This document shows, piece by piece, positions 23,290 through 36,164 of a stretch of DNA of 64,000 bases. Both the position numbers and the translations under genes were made by a program. The notes under the pieces were generated by a model that was not told the origin of the DNA, made no database searches, and saw nothing but the letters and a program-made list of their open reading frames with translations. Source of the stretch: Terebella lapidaria. Its lineage: Eukaryota; Annelida; Polychaeta; Terebellida; Terebellidae. The stretch spans positions 17,936,868 to 18,000,867 of the forward strand of contig OX424555.1 in the NCBI GenBank assembly GCA_949152475.1, in the 5' to 3' direction. Every line of letters begins with the position of its first letter. The stretch's first letter is position 1.

Positions 23290-23825
23290 TAAAATTATGT
23301 TGGATTTTCTGTTTCAATTGTAGAAATGGTTGCAATCAAAATAACATCAGTGTGTAGAGTAGTTATGGGAGTCCCGATCGTAAAACTGAATCAATTCTAT
23401 GAACGTGGCAACTCACTCCGTGCCAAATGTAGGGGATCTATTGAATCAACTGACTCGTTAATCACATCGATTCAAAAACTTATTTCCACTGCTTTGCTCT
23501 CTACTGAAGGCTGGTTGGAGTTCACGGATGCACAGACACCAGTCTGTGGGGATTGTGGTTCATATCCGCAGAACAATCACGCTGACAGAGATCGTGGGAT
23601 ACTTCCGATTCAGAAAGTCATGTCTCCTGTTTTGAATACAGAAATGTCAGTGGGTTACAGAAATCCATTGACACAGTTGTGGCATGAGATATATCAAGAA
23701 GGATTCGTTTAACACCGGTATTCGAACCCCACGTGTTTCTGTTTTTGCCCATCAGTTCATTCACTTTAAATTAGATCATAGCACACCACTTCTAGGGGCA
23801 CTCTATTTGGAGAACAAATAGAGAA
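23290..23825 (+). repeat. Block W, copy 3, with the longest block W open frame (23326-23712)
   Basis: This copy keeps a 128-codon frame beginning MVAIKITSV, containing GWLEFTDAQTPVCGDCGSYP and ending near TEMSVGYRNPLTQLWHEIY. I recognise no domain, signal peptide or membrane segment. In copies 4 and 5 the second half is also open (TEMSVGYRIPLTQLLNETYK) with an in-frame three-base length difference; in copies 2 and 7 it is broken. Between copies 3 and 4 I count changes at codon positions 1, 2 and 3 of about 10, 6 and 12, only a weak coding-like bias. The start is preceded by a pyrimidine-rich TTTCAATTGTAG. Probably chance, possibly a decayed exon. Confidence 0.3.
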
Positions 23826-24760
23826 GAAAATTATATACATGTATTAAGATTGCCAAAATGTATGATTAAATAGAACGATTGGTTTGAAAAATATTTCAGG
23901 AATATCATCAGGTCTTTTTATCGACATTCGATAATGCACAATACATTAATATGTGTGTTGTGTCATGCACGGTAGAATCAATCGAAAAAGCCATATATTC
24001 TAGACGAGACTGATAGACAACATCTATGAAACAAACATTGAAATGGTTCGTTGGTACAAAGATTTCCTCGTCAAATGGCGAAGCGGCAGTGTTACTTGGT
24101 ATAAAGAGACCCTACTTGTATGTGAGATGTGTTAGTCTTTACCTGAATCACTATTCCTTGCGTGATCGCACGTGGAATGACACCCCCTCTTTCAGTAAAC
24201 CATGTGACTAGTTGATAAAACAGATTACCATTCACCATATATTAGTATCAAATATAAAGTTCACCATGACTTAGTTGTCCAGACCTAATTCAGAAAACAT
24301 GTATTCTCACGTAAATACATGTATTCACAGTAGCGGTAGTGTGGTCGACTGAAGGTTCCACGAATAGCTAGTAAATAGTAATATGTCAAAGTGGAATGAT
24401 CGGTTTCTGAAATTCGTTTTCAATCAATTGGCTAGCATTATATTAGGTGACATAGCACCATTACAGCCGCCAAAATACGTCTGCATGACCCTCCAGTGGA
24501 GTTTGAACATACCGTAAAAACGCAGGGTGTGAACGAATTGTTTACATCTGCGCTAACATGAACAAAGACACGAATATCCCTATAATGTCGTTATTTGCAA
24601 CACAAAAGAATCAAGCTGAATATTTGGTGTTCCATCACTATAAAACACAATACATATACGAGTTTCAAGTGACACGGCTGTGTATTTGCTATACATTCAG
24701 CTATTTTTGTTAATTTTGCATCATTGAATGGGAACTGCTCTGTCCGAAACTATTTTTAAA
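23826..24760 (+). repeat. Array copy 3, blocks X and W2
   Basis: The same X-to-W2 junction as copy 2 (17061-17830), so that deletion joint predates the separation of the two short units. The W2 frame at 24026-24211 is a near match to 17449-17614. The tail 24690-24760 contains the site equivalent to the element insertion at 18146. Confidence 0.65.
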
Positions 24761-27469
24761 ATCCGGTTTTCAATATTCGTGTGCGCATTGGAATTTTTGC
24801 ATTGTACAGCTGCTACAAGGACAGCTACTGGTCACTTTCAAATAGAAAACCAAAAAACGATTATTCCACTTCCAAGTTTTGTCGCCACCCAATACTAGGC
24901 TGCCTGCTGATCATCACGGACAATACCAGTCAATGGGCATAGCTATCTCGGCAAATTTTTTTATCGATGTCCAAGGCACAGTTTTTTCTCCCCCAAACAC
25001 CTGAGACGGTTATGACTCATACACGATGACAATGAAATCCTGCCCCGAAGCTATCAGTACAGGGATTACGTCCTCATCTTCCATCTGAACACGTCCAGTG
25101 TGTTTTTGGCTCGAAGTCTATATTCCCGCTGAGAATTTCGACCGATCTTCCTGCTCCTTTTCCCCCCACACCCCCAGAGCAAACAAAACACGTCATCGCT
25201 TTATGGAATGCACAATGAGAACACTAGATCTTCCTCTATCGATGTATGGTTCTTGTAAAACTAATCAAGGATCATTTGTCCAGGAAATCAAACAGTACAA
25301 GACACCTTGGTTTGTTTTTGGTTTTAACGGCTCATGGAGTTTTAACATTCAAGAGAAAGTGATTGATTGTTCAATAAGTGAAGTACATCGTACAAAATGA
25401 ACTGGTTTAATTGGACAATGAAATTACAAATAATATGAGAATTAGAATGATAATGAAAACATTGTCAAAATACACAATTGATTGGAGGATATACACGTAC
25501 ATGAAAAGGTGAACATCATGTTGTATGATCATAGAATTACAAGATCATTCAGAAGTTTCTGTGATGTACAGGACAAATTTCTATTGATCAACTGCCATCT
25601 ATTCAGTTTAGTACACGATATCAGAAATGTATGCATCAAGCTTCAATACACCAAAATATTGATGATAGCACAAACGGTAACATCCAACAGTATGTGTGAT
25701 AATAGTTATTCCTACTGTGTACGAAATTGATTTACACTACCAAGCACACAATTAAAACAATTTGGAAATGCAGAACAAATCACATGAAATTGGAGGTTGC
25801 CAAGAAAATAAGTGCTCATTCACAACCCAAAACGCTGCAAAGTAGACTGTAGCAGATACCGTCCTCTCATGGTATCAATCCTTTGAAATCACCTGTTTCG
25901 AAAACCTGGAAAAACGTCATTCCATTCAACCAAATTCACTCGATAAATGTACATTGATCAAAACCTGCTTAGAAGACATTGGTGGAGTCAACATAACCTT
26001 GGAACAGGGAAACCGTAAGGTGGAAAGCTGCAATACAGCAGTCGGTAACCAATGTATCTAGGGTATACCTAGGGATCCAACATTCATATTCAATATTCAT
26101 GTAGTATCGCCGAACTGGAATTGCTGGTCGCATACACTGGCGCTTTTGTTAATGACGAAGAATTTCTAAGGATTCACCACAGGGACACTTCCTGAAGTGA
26201 ACCGAAAGTATCCAATTCAAATAGTGAAGGAACTAAGAACCCGAAAACTAATGAGCTGCCTGGTTTAGAAGCCCTCACAATGTCCAGATACAGCATTAAA
26301 GGACGATATAGGATGGATCCACATCGTCACAGGAGGTACTTTGGTATGGCCAGCCTGCTACCCTGGAAGAGATTGTAGAAAATGTGAGAAATATATTGCA
26401 GGTATTTTTATATATGTTTTTAAATGTGACTCTCCTGAAGGATGAAACTAGTGTATTGAGAGGGTATGAGTTGATCAATGTGGATATCAGGTCAATATGA
26501 ATATGCACAGAATATGGTGAGTGTGAAAAGAACATCACCATAAAAGTGGTTGATCGCATCGTGCTAAACACATGAAAAGGGTTTTCTGACGATAGCTATC
26601 ATAGGCAATATTCATTCATGTGAAATCACATATATACATGTATTATCGAGTATCGTATGATCGATTGAAAGTGCGTGAATAGACTTAGGCGAAAAGGGTC
26701 ATTGACTTCAAACTTCAAACCCTCAAACCGTCAGAGAATAAACCAACTTGAACTCCATCAAACAAACCAATCGATAGTCGTGTTTCCGACATGTTCTTTG
26801 TTATGTACTTACGCTCCCTGGTGGACTGTTGCTCTGGACGGCTGGCGTGTTGTGTTGTCGTGAATGCAGTCTCCTCCGCCCAAAAAAGATACCCAATTGC
26901 TTGAAATGCTCCTTATACTGATTTAGCCAATCCACAGGAGAATTGTTTGCCTCAAAATCGCCCTGGGAAATCCTCCTTTGACTGGTGCTCTGTAGAAGGG
27001 CAGACCTGACATCTCAGTTAGGATAGTGCTATTATAGCTTCAATATTACTAGAATGTGATGTAACTTTCATGGACTGCATCATACCAGTGATGAGGATTC
27101 CGCAATCGCCCCTTGTGCGCACTAGTAAATGCATTTTCCGGTTTGATATTCGTGCAAATTGGTAATTACTACCTTCGCCTGACCCCCGCCCCCTGCAGTT
27201 CCAGATACTGCCCTGTCAGTATGATTTCCTCCTTGACCCCGTCCTCATGCAACTTGACAGTTCGCTGTTTTATTCATGAAGTTGTTTGATGTCTGCTCTC
27301 TCGTTAACATACCGGTTTGCTTGTGAAATTTCTGCTGACACGAACTATTGGCGGATTAATTTTCAAGACTTAGAAGTGTAATGTGGAAATAAAGTGTATG
27401 AATTATGAGTAAAATTGCGCAGTGAATAGTCGTTCGAATCAATTAGAACATGTGTAACGTGGGCAGTTA
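24761..27469 (+). repeat. Array copy 4, blocks C, E, truncated F and N, S remnant to V
   Basis: Block C at about 24898, then CCTCTATCGATGTATGG, E at 25870-26340, a shortened F (26385-26470), a shortened N (26480-26560), then S remnant (26640), T (26735), U (26970) and V (27270). Very close to copy 3 over long stretches, for example GATGTACAGGACAAATTTCT with the next 60 bases. Short frames at 25098-25730 are not conserved in copy 3. Confidence 0.7.
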
Positions 27470-28010
27470 TTCTACTTTGAAACTATATTGGACTTTCTAT
27501 CATCAGTTGTCGAAATGGTTGTAATGGACAAATAAGTAATACAAACATAACAGTACCCATACTCAATTGGTATAGTGACGAGAATCCAAGTGGTAAAACT
27601 GAATAAATTCTATGAACGTGGCAACTCGTGTAACGTGTAGGGGTTCCATTCAATCAACTGATTCGTAAATTAAAAAAAGAAGTCTACAATTTATTTCCAC
27701 TGCTATGCTCTTTACTGATTGCTGGTTGGAGTTCACTAATGCACAGACACCAGTCTGCGGACATTGTGGTTCATATCCGCAATACAATCACACTGACAGA
27801 GGCCGAGGGATGCTTCCGAGTGAGGAAATCACTATCTTTTTGATTACAGAAATGTCAGTGGGTTACAGGATTCCATTGACACAGTTGTTGAATGAGACCT
27901 ATAAAGAGGGATTTGCTACCAACTTGGTATCCTAGCGTCAAATGCTTCAGTTATTGCACTCGAGTTCACTCCAATAAAACTTGATCATTACACACCATTT
28001 CTATAGAGGC
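27470..28010 (+). repeat. Block W, copy 4
   Basis: Second-half frame open at 27705-27935 (CWLEFTNAQTPVCGHCGSYP through SVGYRIPLTQLLNETYK). The first half is degraded. The left breakpoint of the 2.9-kb tandem duplication lies inside this block at 27771/27772, so only its second half is repeated at 30667-30905. Confidence 0.6.
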
Positions 28011-30666
28011 GTTGTTTAGTGACACACTTGTCTGTTTGATCGATAACATTCTTTTAATATATGCTGCTATGTTTGATTGAAATAGAATTAGTGCTTTGAA
28101 AACTATTTCAGGAATATTGTGTCTGATGTGGAAAAGATTATTTATTTGCAATATCACCTACGAATTGGGACAGTTCATATGATGAACTTTGCGGAGCAAA
28201 TACTGACGACAATTTAGTAACCAACAGATTCTAGTTGTGCACGTTTGTGAGTCATCCATTTCTCTCTATAAAGATCTTTCAAATCTAGGCTAATAAGAAT
28301 CGAATTGAAAAGATGCACTCTATCATATCTGCATAAATATGTTTTTTTTTATTTCAAAAATGAAATATATGTCCAGAATGATAGCATTCGAAGCACTTTC
28401 TGTCTGAAATTATATTTCACGAGTGGTTGTACCTATTTTACTACAATAAAACAGTTATTGTTACTTTTTTATATTGTGCTCTATAGTCACTTTATTGTGA
28501 AGACGTGGCACCCTGGTACTATGGTGATGCCAAATTATTGATGAACTGGAAGGCTTAGTGGAGCTGGGTTTAGTCTTACCTGATAAACATCGTTACCTCT
28601 TGTGTTCGTCCGTCACATTTCTCACCAATCATCATATATTTATAATCTCTTATGGGTTTGCTTCGTACGGAGCCCCTGAGGTGACATACCAGATAGATCA
28701 TAATCCGTGCACACGAATTAGTAAACCGTGCGCACGAAATAGTAAACCGTGGCCACGAATTGGTGAACTGTGGCCACGGATTAGTAAACCGTGCGCACGA
28801 ATTAGTAAACCGTGGCCACGAATTGGTACTGTGGCCACGGATTAGTAAACCGTGCACACGAATTAGTAAACCGTGTGCACGAATTGGTAAACCGTGGCCA
28901 CGAATTGGTAAACCGTGCGCACGGATTACCTTAACTAATCTGTAGGCATGATTTAACAATTCGTGGGCATGATTTAATAATTCGTGGGCACGAATTTGTA
29001 TTTCGTGCCCACGAATCAGTAAATCGTGGCCACAGATTGTTAATTCGTGGCCACGAATTGTTAAATTGTGCACACGGTTTGGTAATTCATGCGCAGGGAT
29101 TGGTGAACCGTGTGCACGGATTGGTAAACCGTGCGCACGAATTAAAAAATATTTTCGGTATGTCACCTCAGGGGCTCCGTAGCGTCGTCTTTGAGATTGT
29201 CTAGGTATTTCAATTAATGCGCTCTGGGTTTATCTTGAATTGATTTCTGTCCAGAGGCAGCTTATTGGTAGCAGCATGTGAATTCCCTGGATGTTAAATG
29301 AAGCTTTGAGTGCAGCAGTCAAATTATTCTGCATTGTCATTGCTAAGCAAGCATTCGGAGGCAATAATACCAATAAATTCAATAATATGACATCAAATGA
29401 TGGTCCGTGATTACGACCATTCCCATTCATTGCCTCAGAACGCTTGATTCAATGTCGGAGCTCCGGTTCAATAGACGGCACATGAGCCATTTTCCCAGGA
29501 GTAGAGCGTGGAGTTTAGCATGGGTTAGTATGACTTCATTTTGGCGTTTGTTCCTTGTTTCATATTTTTTCCTATTAACATGTTCCCCTAGCTTCATTCC
29601 ATAATATCTATTATTCCATCCTAATTTCATGCCATATTCATCTTTTGTTTATACGCTCATTTACTTACGCCAACACGATACTACTATTTCATCACCCCTT
29701 GTCAATCTCACAGTGCAAAAAGGATCACATGAAAATGGTGCAGGAAATCATTTCAAACCGAAATGCAAGCCATTTCCAGATGGAAATAATATGAAGTTGA
29801 ACTGGACGTCTAGGGATATTATACGTACACCTCAATTATCGAAATAGTAAATGGAAATACACATCTGTCATCTGACATGCATCTGAAAGCAGAATTTAAT
29901 GTTGATCATGAAAGGAGTCTATGTAATGCGAAATTGTTCCATATTTTCTGGCAAAGCTCAGTAGTACAGGGATTCAGATTTATTAACGCCAGGTATGTTG
30001 CTCAGGTAATGTGGTCGTTACGGATACTTGGAATAAAATTGTCATTAAAATCTTCCACGATGTCAGGTTCAGTGGAATAATTAAGACCCCCAAAGAACAT
30101 TTAATTTTGACATCCACAAATGTTTATTTTTATATACCATACATATTCGTGGATGCACGAAAAAGGAATTAACATTATGAACTGAACATCATTTACTTAC
30201 GCCAACACGATACTACTACATGCGCTCATAATGGTTATATTCAGTTTAGAAAATTCCAAAACAGCCTACCGCATGCATGTGGACATATAATTCGTGTCTG
30301 GACCCAATTACGTCAATATATAGTGCATACAGCTTTTGTCATTGTGCACTGTTATATTATAAATCAGAGTACATGCACAAAATATATTTCTGATAATGGC
30401 ACTATTGTCCGAATAAACTAACTGTAGCCAGGTTGTTACGGCAACATCGTGTGTGCAGAGAGCATCTCTGTATCAATTAGAGAGCCTCTTGTGATAACAT
30501 GTTTTAACCTGGACAGTACAGGACCTCTTGTTTTGGACCATACGCAAAACGATTAACAACATTTCATTGTTTTCGTCGGATATATTTATTTATATCAGTA
30601 CAAATTGTAAGCTCTGACCTGGATGGCAGCCAATTCTAAGCATGATGTTTAACTGCCACCTTAGTT
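27772..30666 (+). repeat. 2.9-kb tandem duplication, unit 1
   Basis: Nearly identical to 30667-33600. The offset is 2895 bases up to the palindrome array, 2916 after it and 2934 at the end, because unit 2 has one extra 21-bp array unit and 18 extra bases near 33108. The junction shares GTT with both outer edges (27769-27771, 30664-30666, 33598-33600), indicating microhomology joining. Contents: half of block W, X, Y, Z, a palindrome-array element and blocks AA-BB. Blocks Y-AA align with 42770-43310 in copy 5. Confidence 0.95.
28666..29181. mobile_element. TAYGG-end element with GTGNNCAC palindrome array (IS3EU-like, non-autonomous)
   Basis: Perfect 25-bp TIRs (28666-28690 and 29157-29181; start TACGGAGCCCC) are flanked by GCTTCG and GCGTCG, a 6-bp duplication with one mismatch. 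Copy 5 has the empty site GTTTCG at 43144-43149 in matching flanks. The interior is about 20 units of a mainly 21-bp repeat, CGAATTRGTAAACCGTGNNCA, whose core is a palindrome of the GTGNNCAC type; units turn orientation in the second half. Six-bp duplications and TAY/RTA ends are what I recall for the IS3EU superfamily. The 196-codon antisense frame is a by-product of the 21-bp period. Confidence 0.8.
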
Positions 30667-33600
30667 CATATCCGCAATACAATGACACTGACAGAGGCCG
30701 AGGGATGCTTCCGAGTGAGGAAATCACTATCTTTTTGATTACAGAAATGTCAGTGGGTTACAGGATTCCATTGACACAGTTGTTGAATGAGACCTATAAA
30801 GAGGGATTTGCTACCAACTTGGTATCCTAGCGTCAAATGCTTCAGTTATTGCACTCGAGTTCACTCCAATAAAACTTGATCATTACACACCATTTCTATA
30901 GAGGCGTTGTTTAGTGACACACTTGTCTGTTTGATCGATAACATTCTTTTAATATATGCTGCTATGTTTGATTGAAATAGAATTAGTGCTTTGAAAACTG
31001 TTTCAGGAATATTGTGTCTGATGTGGAAAAGATTATTTATTTGCAATATCACCTACGAATTGGGACAGTTCATATGATGAACTTTGCGGAGCAAATACTG
31101 ACGACAATTTAGTAACCAACAGATTCTAGTTGTGCACGTTTGTGAGTCATCCATTTCTCTCTATAAAGATCTTTCAAATCTAGGCTAATAAGAATCGAAT
31201 TGAAAAGATGCACTCTATCATATCTGCATAAATATGTTTTTTTTTATTTCAAAAATGAAATATATGTCCAGAATGATAGCATTCGAAGCACTTTCTGTCT
31301 GAAATTATATTTCACGAGTGGTTGTACCTATTTTACTACAATAAAACAGTTATTGTTACTTTTTTATATTGTGCTCTATAGTCACTTTATTGTGAAGACG
31401 TGGCACCCTGGTACTATGGTGATGCCAAATTATTGATGAACTGGAAGGCTTAGTGGAGCTGGGTTTAGTCTTACCTGATAAACATCGTTACCTCTTGTGT
31501 TCGTCCGTCACATTTCTCACCAATCATCATATATTTATAATCTCTTATGGGTTTGCTTCGTACGGAGCCCCTGAGGTGACATACCAGATAGATCATAATC
31601 CGTGCACACGAATTAGTAAACCGTGCGCACGAATTAGTAAACCGTGGCCACGAATTGGTGAACTGTGGCCACGGATTAGTAAACCGTGCGCACGAATTAG
31701 TAAACCGTGGCCACGAATTGGTACTGTGGCCACGGATTAGTAAACCGTGCACACGAATTAGTAAACCGTGTGCACGAATTAGTAAACCGTGTGCACGAAT
31801 TGGTAAACCGTGGCCACGAATTGGTAAACCGTGCGCACGGATTACCTTAACTAATCTGTAGGCATGATTTAACAATTCGTGGGCATGATTTAATAATTCG
31901 TGGGCACGAATTTGTATTTCGTGCCCACGAATCAGTAAATCGTGGCCACAGATTGTTAATTCGTGGCCACGAATTGTTAAATTGTGCACACGGTTTGGTA
32001 ATTCATGCGCAGGGATTGGTGAACCGTGTGCACGGATTGGTAAACCGTGCGCACGAATTAAAAAATATTTTCGGTATGTCACCTCAGGGGCTCCGTAGCG
32101 TCGTCTTTGAGATTGTCTAGGTATTTCAATTAATGCGCTCTGGGTTTATCTTGAATTGATTTCTGTCCAGAGGCAGCTTATTGGTAGCAGCATGTGAATT
32201 CCCTGGATGTTAAATGAAGCTTTGAGTGCAGCAGTCAAATTATTCTGCATTGTCATTGCTAAGCAAGCATTCGGAGGCAATAATACCAATAAATTCAATA
32301 ATATGACATCAAATGATGGTCCGTGATTACGACCATTCCCATTCATTGCCTCAGAACGCTTGATTCAATGTCGGAGCTCCGGTTCAATAGACGGCACATG
32401 AGCCATTTTCCCAGGAGTAGAGCGTGGAGTTTAGCATGGGTTAGTATGACTTCATTTTGGCGTTTGTTCCTTGTTTCATATTTTTTCCTATTAACATGTT
32501 CCCCTAGCTTCATTCCATAATATCTATTATTCCATCCTAATTTCATGCCATATTCATCTTTTGTTTATACGCTCATTTACTTACGCCAACACGATACTAC
32601 TATTTCATCACCCCTTGTCAATCTCACAGTGCAAAAAGGATCACATGAAAATGGTGCAGGAAATCATTTCAAACCGAAATGCAAGCCATTTCCAGATGGA
32701 AATAATATGAAGTTGAACTGGACGTCTAGGGATATTATACGTACACCTCAATTATCGAAATAGTAAATGGAAATACACATCTGTCATCTGACATGCATCT
32801 GAAAGCAGAATTTAATGTTGATCATGAAAGGAGTCTATGTAATGCGAAATTGTTCCATATTTTCTGGCAAAGCTCAGTAGTACAGGGATTCAGATTTATT
32901 AACGCCAGGTATGTTGCTCAGGTAATGTGGTCGTTACGGATACTTGGAATAAAATTGTCATTAAAATCTTCCACGATGTCAGGTTCAGTGGAATAATTAA
33001 GACCCCCAAAGAACATTTAATTTTGACATCCACAAATGTTTATTTTTATATACCATACATATTCGTGGATGCACGAAAAAGGAATTAACATTATGAACTG
33101 AGCATCATTCCAGGCATGAACATCATTTACTTACGCCAACACGATACTACTACATGCGCTCATAATGGTTATATTCAGTTTAGAAAATTCCAAAACAGCC
33201 TACCGCATGCATGTGGACATATAATTCGTGTCTGGACCCAATTACGTCAATATATAGTGCATACAGCTTTTGTCATTGTGCACTGTTATAATATAAATCA
33301 GAGTACATGCACAAAATATATTTCTGATAATGGCACTATTGTCCGAATAAACTAACTGTAGCCAGGTTGTTACGGCAACATCGTGTGTGCAGAGAGCATC
33401 TCTGTATCAATTAGAGAGCCTCTTGTGATAACATGTTTTAACCTGGACAGTACAGGACCTCTTGTTTTGGACCATACGCAAAACGATTAACAACATTTCA
33501 TTGTTTTCGTCGGATATATTTATTTATATCAGTACAAATTGTAAGCTCTGACCTGGATGGCAGCCAATTCTAAGCATGATGTTTAACTGCCACCTTAGTT
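30667..33600 (+). repeat. 2.9-kb tandem duplication, unit 2
   Basis: Second copy of 27772-30666 with a handful of single-base differences (for example AAAACTATTTC versus AAAACTGTTTC), one extra 21-bp array unit and 18 extra bases where unit 1 looks deleted between short ACATCATT repeats. Right edge at 33598-33600 (GTT). The level of difference is like that between alleles, so a falsely separated haplotype cannot be excluded from sequence alone. Confidence 0.95.
31561..32097. mobile_element. Duplicate of the GTGNNCAC palindrome-array element
   Basis: Copied with the 2.9-kb unit, not an independent insertion: flanks are the same. TIRs at 31561-31585 and 32073-32097. It is 537 bases against 516 in unit 1, exactly one 21-bp unit longer (an additional GTGTGCAC unit near 31770-31800). 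Confidence 0.85.
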
Positions 33601-33965
33601 ATAGATTTTATTCCAGCATAGCTTATCAAAATAGCAGTTTTCATGTCACAAGTGTTTCGTTGCGTAATTTATCGCCTCCATATTTGTCATTGATACGTTA
33701 ATTGTGAAGCGCCATGGAACTGAATATCCTGTTCTGGTCTCCGTTGAGAATTTATATTCATTTAGTTTATTGTTTTACGGGGATTATTTGTAATGTGAAC
33801 AATAACAAGGAAAAACATCTCAAAACCTGCCCATGGACGAACCTGCTGGATATTTTTGTCTGATGTAAACTGGGCACTGTAATCTTCCAGATTTAGTGTT
33901 CGAAGCGTTTACGATTACTTGTAAATTTGGTGTTCTTACTTTGGCTTTCAAATTTGGATACTCTA
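33601..33965 (+). repeat. Array copy 4, block CC
   Basis: Landmarks ATCAAAATAGCAG, TTCATGTCA, AATTTATCGCC and TTTTTGTCTGATGTAAA occur in the same order at 44340-44640 in copy 5. No gene recognised. Confidence 0.65.
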
Positions 33966-35695
33966 TGGTCCCATAACCTATTGGCATGGCGTTGCGTCCG
34001 TCGTCGTCCTTCGCCCATCTACATTTTTATCTTTAAAGTTTACAGTCGGATTTCCCTGAAATTTTGCACAAAAACGCCTAAAAATATTTCGAGAGGAAAG
34101 TATTTTTTTAGTTTTTTGATTTCGTAATTCTTTCAAAATGGCAGCGATTTTTGACGAAAAACGGCCAATTTTGGACTTTAGCGGTCGTTTTCTCAAAAAT
34201 TGTCTGATCAGATTTGAGATTTTCATTTCAAAAGATTTCCCTCATATACATCTGTGACGTGTATGAGTTTCGTTGCCGATGAATCGCCAGTTTGCGTGTG
34301 GCAGCCATTTTGATTTTTTCAATGGGTCCCAAAGACACTTCCCCATGTTAAATTCTCCTATGCTTTATAATGGGAAACATTTTTCCTGATATATCACTCA
34401 ATATTGAGATTAGAGAATAGGAATTAGAGCCCGGACGAGTCAGAAATTTCTGACTCGGGTACCGGTGAGGTCTGACCCGACCCGCCCCGGGTAACCCGTC
34501 CAAATATTGATAAAAATTTGAATGGGAATCACTGGAGCAATTCACAACAAGTAAACGCCAGTCATCGATCTTTGACACATATTACTTGTTTCATCGGAGT
34601 TAATCTTCAAGTTTGAAAGAGATCACATGACCTCATAAGTTACTCCCAATTTTTCCCCGATGATTTTCTTGTCATTCTTGGGATTTTACTAGCAAAATGC
34701 CTAATATCTCGCTTATTATTGACTTTACAGCTTAGCAATCAATTGTGGACCTATAGGAAAGGATACATGCTGAATATTGTCATGACCTTGAATTTGACCT
34801 TTGACCTCATTTTCAAGGTCAGAGCACAATAGTATCTCGCTTATTATCGACTTTACAGATCAGGAATCAATTGTGCACATATAGGAACTGAGATATACTG
34901 AATTTTCTCATGACCTTGAGATTGACCTTGCAGCTCATCTCCAAGCTATATGCACAAAATGGGTAATATCTTGTTATCATCGACTTTACAGATTAGGAAT
35001 CATTTGTGCACATATAGGAAATGATATACACCGAATATTCTGATGACTTTGAACTTGACCTTCGACCTCATTTTCAAGGTCAGAGTACAAAATGGCTGAT
35101 ATTTCGCTTAATATCAACTTAACAGGTTAGGAATCAACAGTGGGACACATAGAACATGACATATGCTGAATATTCTCATGATTTTGAATTTTCTCTTTGA
35201 CCTCATTTTCAAGGTCACAGAACAAATTGGTTATTTTCATGCTTATCATTGACTTATATATGATATATGCTGAATATTGTTATGACCTTGAACTTGACCT
35301 TGTTTTCAAAGGCAGAGCACAAAATGACTAATATCTTGCTGATTATTGACTCTACAGTTTGTGAACCGATTGTGTGTATATGGGAATGATACAAGCTGAT
35401 TATTCTCATCAACTTGAATTTGACCTTTGACATTATTTTCAAGGTCAGAGCACAAAATGGCTCATATCTTGTTTTTTTAGCAACTTTATGGCTTAGGAAT
35501 CAATTGTGTACATATGAAATGATATATGGTGAATATTGTTATGACCTTGAATTTGACCTTTGACCTCAATGTTCCTTCGTAATGATAGCTGTATGGAGTA
35601 AACTCCTAGAACATTTCAAGATCAATATGACAATTTTGATAAAAAAGGTGGTTTTATAACTGAACATTTTTGCGGTGACCTTTCTTAGCCCTTGG
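33966..35695 (+). mobile_element. Second copy of the GTC-start/minisatellite element
   Basis: Starts TATGGTCCCATAACC and ATTGGCATGGCGTTGCGTCC, then a GTC-rich tract, a T/A-rich stretch with AAAATGGCAGCG motifs, then about seven degenerate minisatellite units (TTGAATTTGACC-type landmarks near 34788, 34913, 35045, 35181, 35284, 35411 and 35543) and an end with TTAGCCCTTGGGCTAA. Copy 5 lacks it between blocks CC and DD. More diverged and longer than the 18146 copy. TGACCTTTGACCT is intact at 34795 and 35554. A CCCGGACGAGTCAG/CTGACTCGGGTACC stretch near 34430-34500 appears unrelated to the family. Confidence 0.7.
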
Positions 35696-36164
35696 GCTAA
35701 TTTTATATATAGTATGAATTGTGATCCAGTAGTAGGCTCGGGTTTAAATTGTGCCTCAGTGTTGTCTTTCAGCAACAGAAATTGGTACAATTAGATAGTC
35801 TAATTTTTCACGTGAAAAAAATTTAATTAATCGCTTAAGGTTTCATTGGGGCATATTTATCTTGCGTGTACAATTCAGAGAATATTTTGCCTAGACCTTT
35901 GTCATTTTTAGTGGTTTTATTTTTCATGAATGAACTGAGCTGAATGAAATGAAATTACCAGGTCGACGTCGCACATTCCAGTTCTACTGGACAGAACAAT
36001 CAGAAACTATTTGTATTATGGAATCTGTAGTGTTTGTATTATGGCAGTCATGTAGTCATCGTCATTGGTCTGTGAGCTGTGGTTTTTCGCGAATATTCCG
36101 CCAAAAATTTGTATTTTTTGATGATATTTTGGCAGAACGGTCTTTAGTTTACCACACCTATAGT
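35696..36164 (+). repeat. Array copy 4, blocks DD and EE
   Basis: Aligns with 6655-6905 and 44790-45010: AGTAGTAGGCTCG, GCCTCAGTGTTGT, CGCTTAAGGTTTC, TTTTTCATGAATGAA, GGTCGACGTCGCACATTCCA. The frame at 35949-36236 is not conserved. Confidence 0.65.

Noticed and set aside
28700-29150. CRISPR-like look of short repeats
   Set aside because: There are no unique spacers of even length; units are contiguous 21-bp palindrome-cored repeats between TIRs, in a eukaryotic context.
28576-29166. Antisense frames of 196 and 203 codons (28576-29166 and 31471-32082)
   Set aside because: They are the translation of a 21-bp tandem repeat, seven codons per unit, inside a mobile element. The length differs by exactly one repeat unit.
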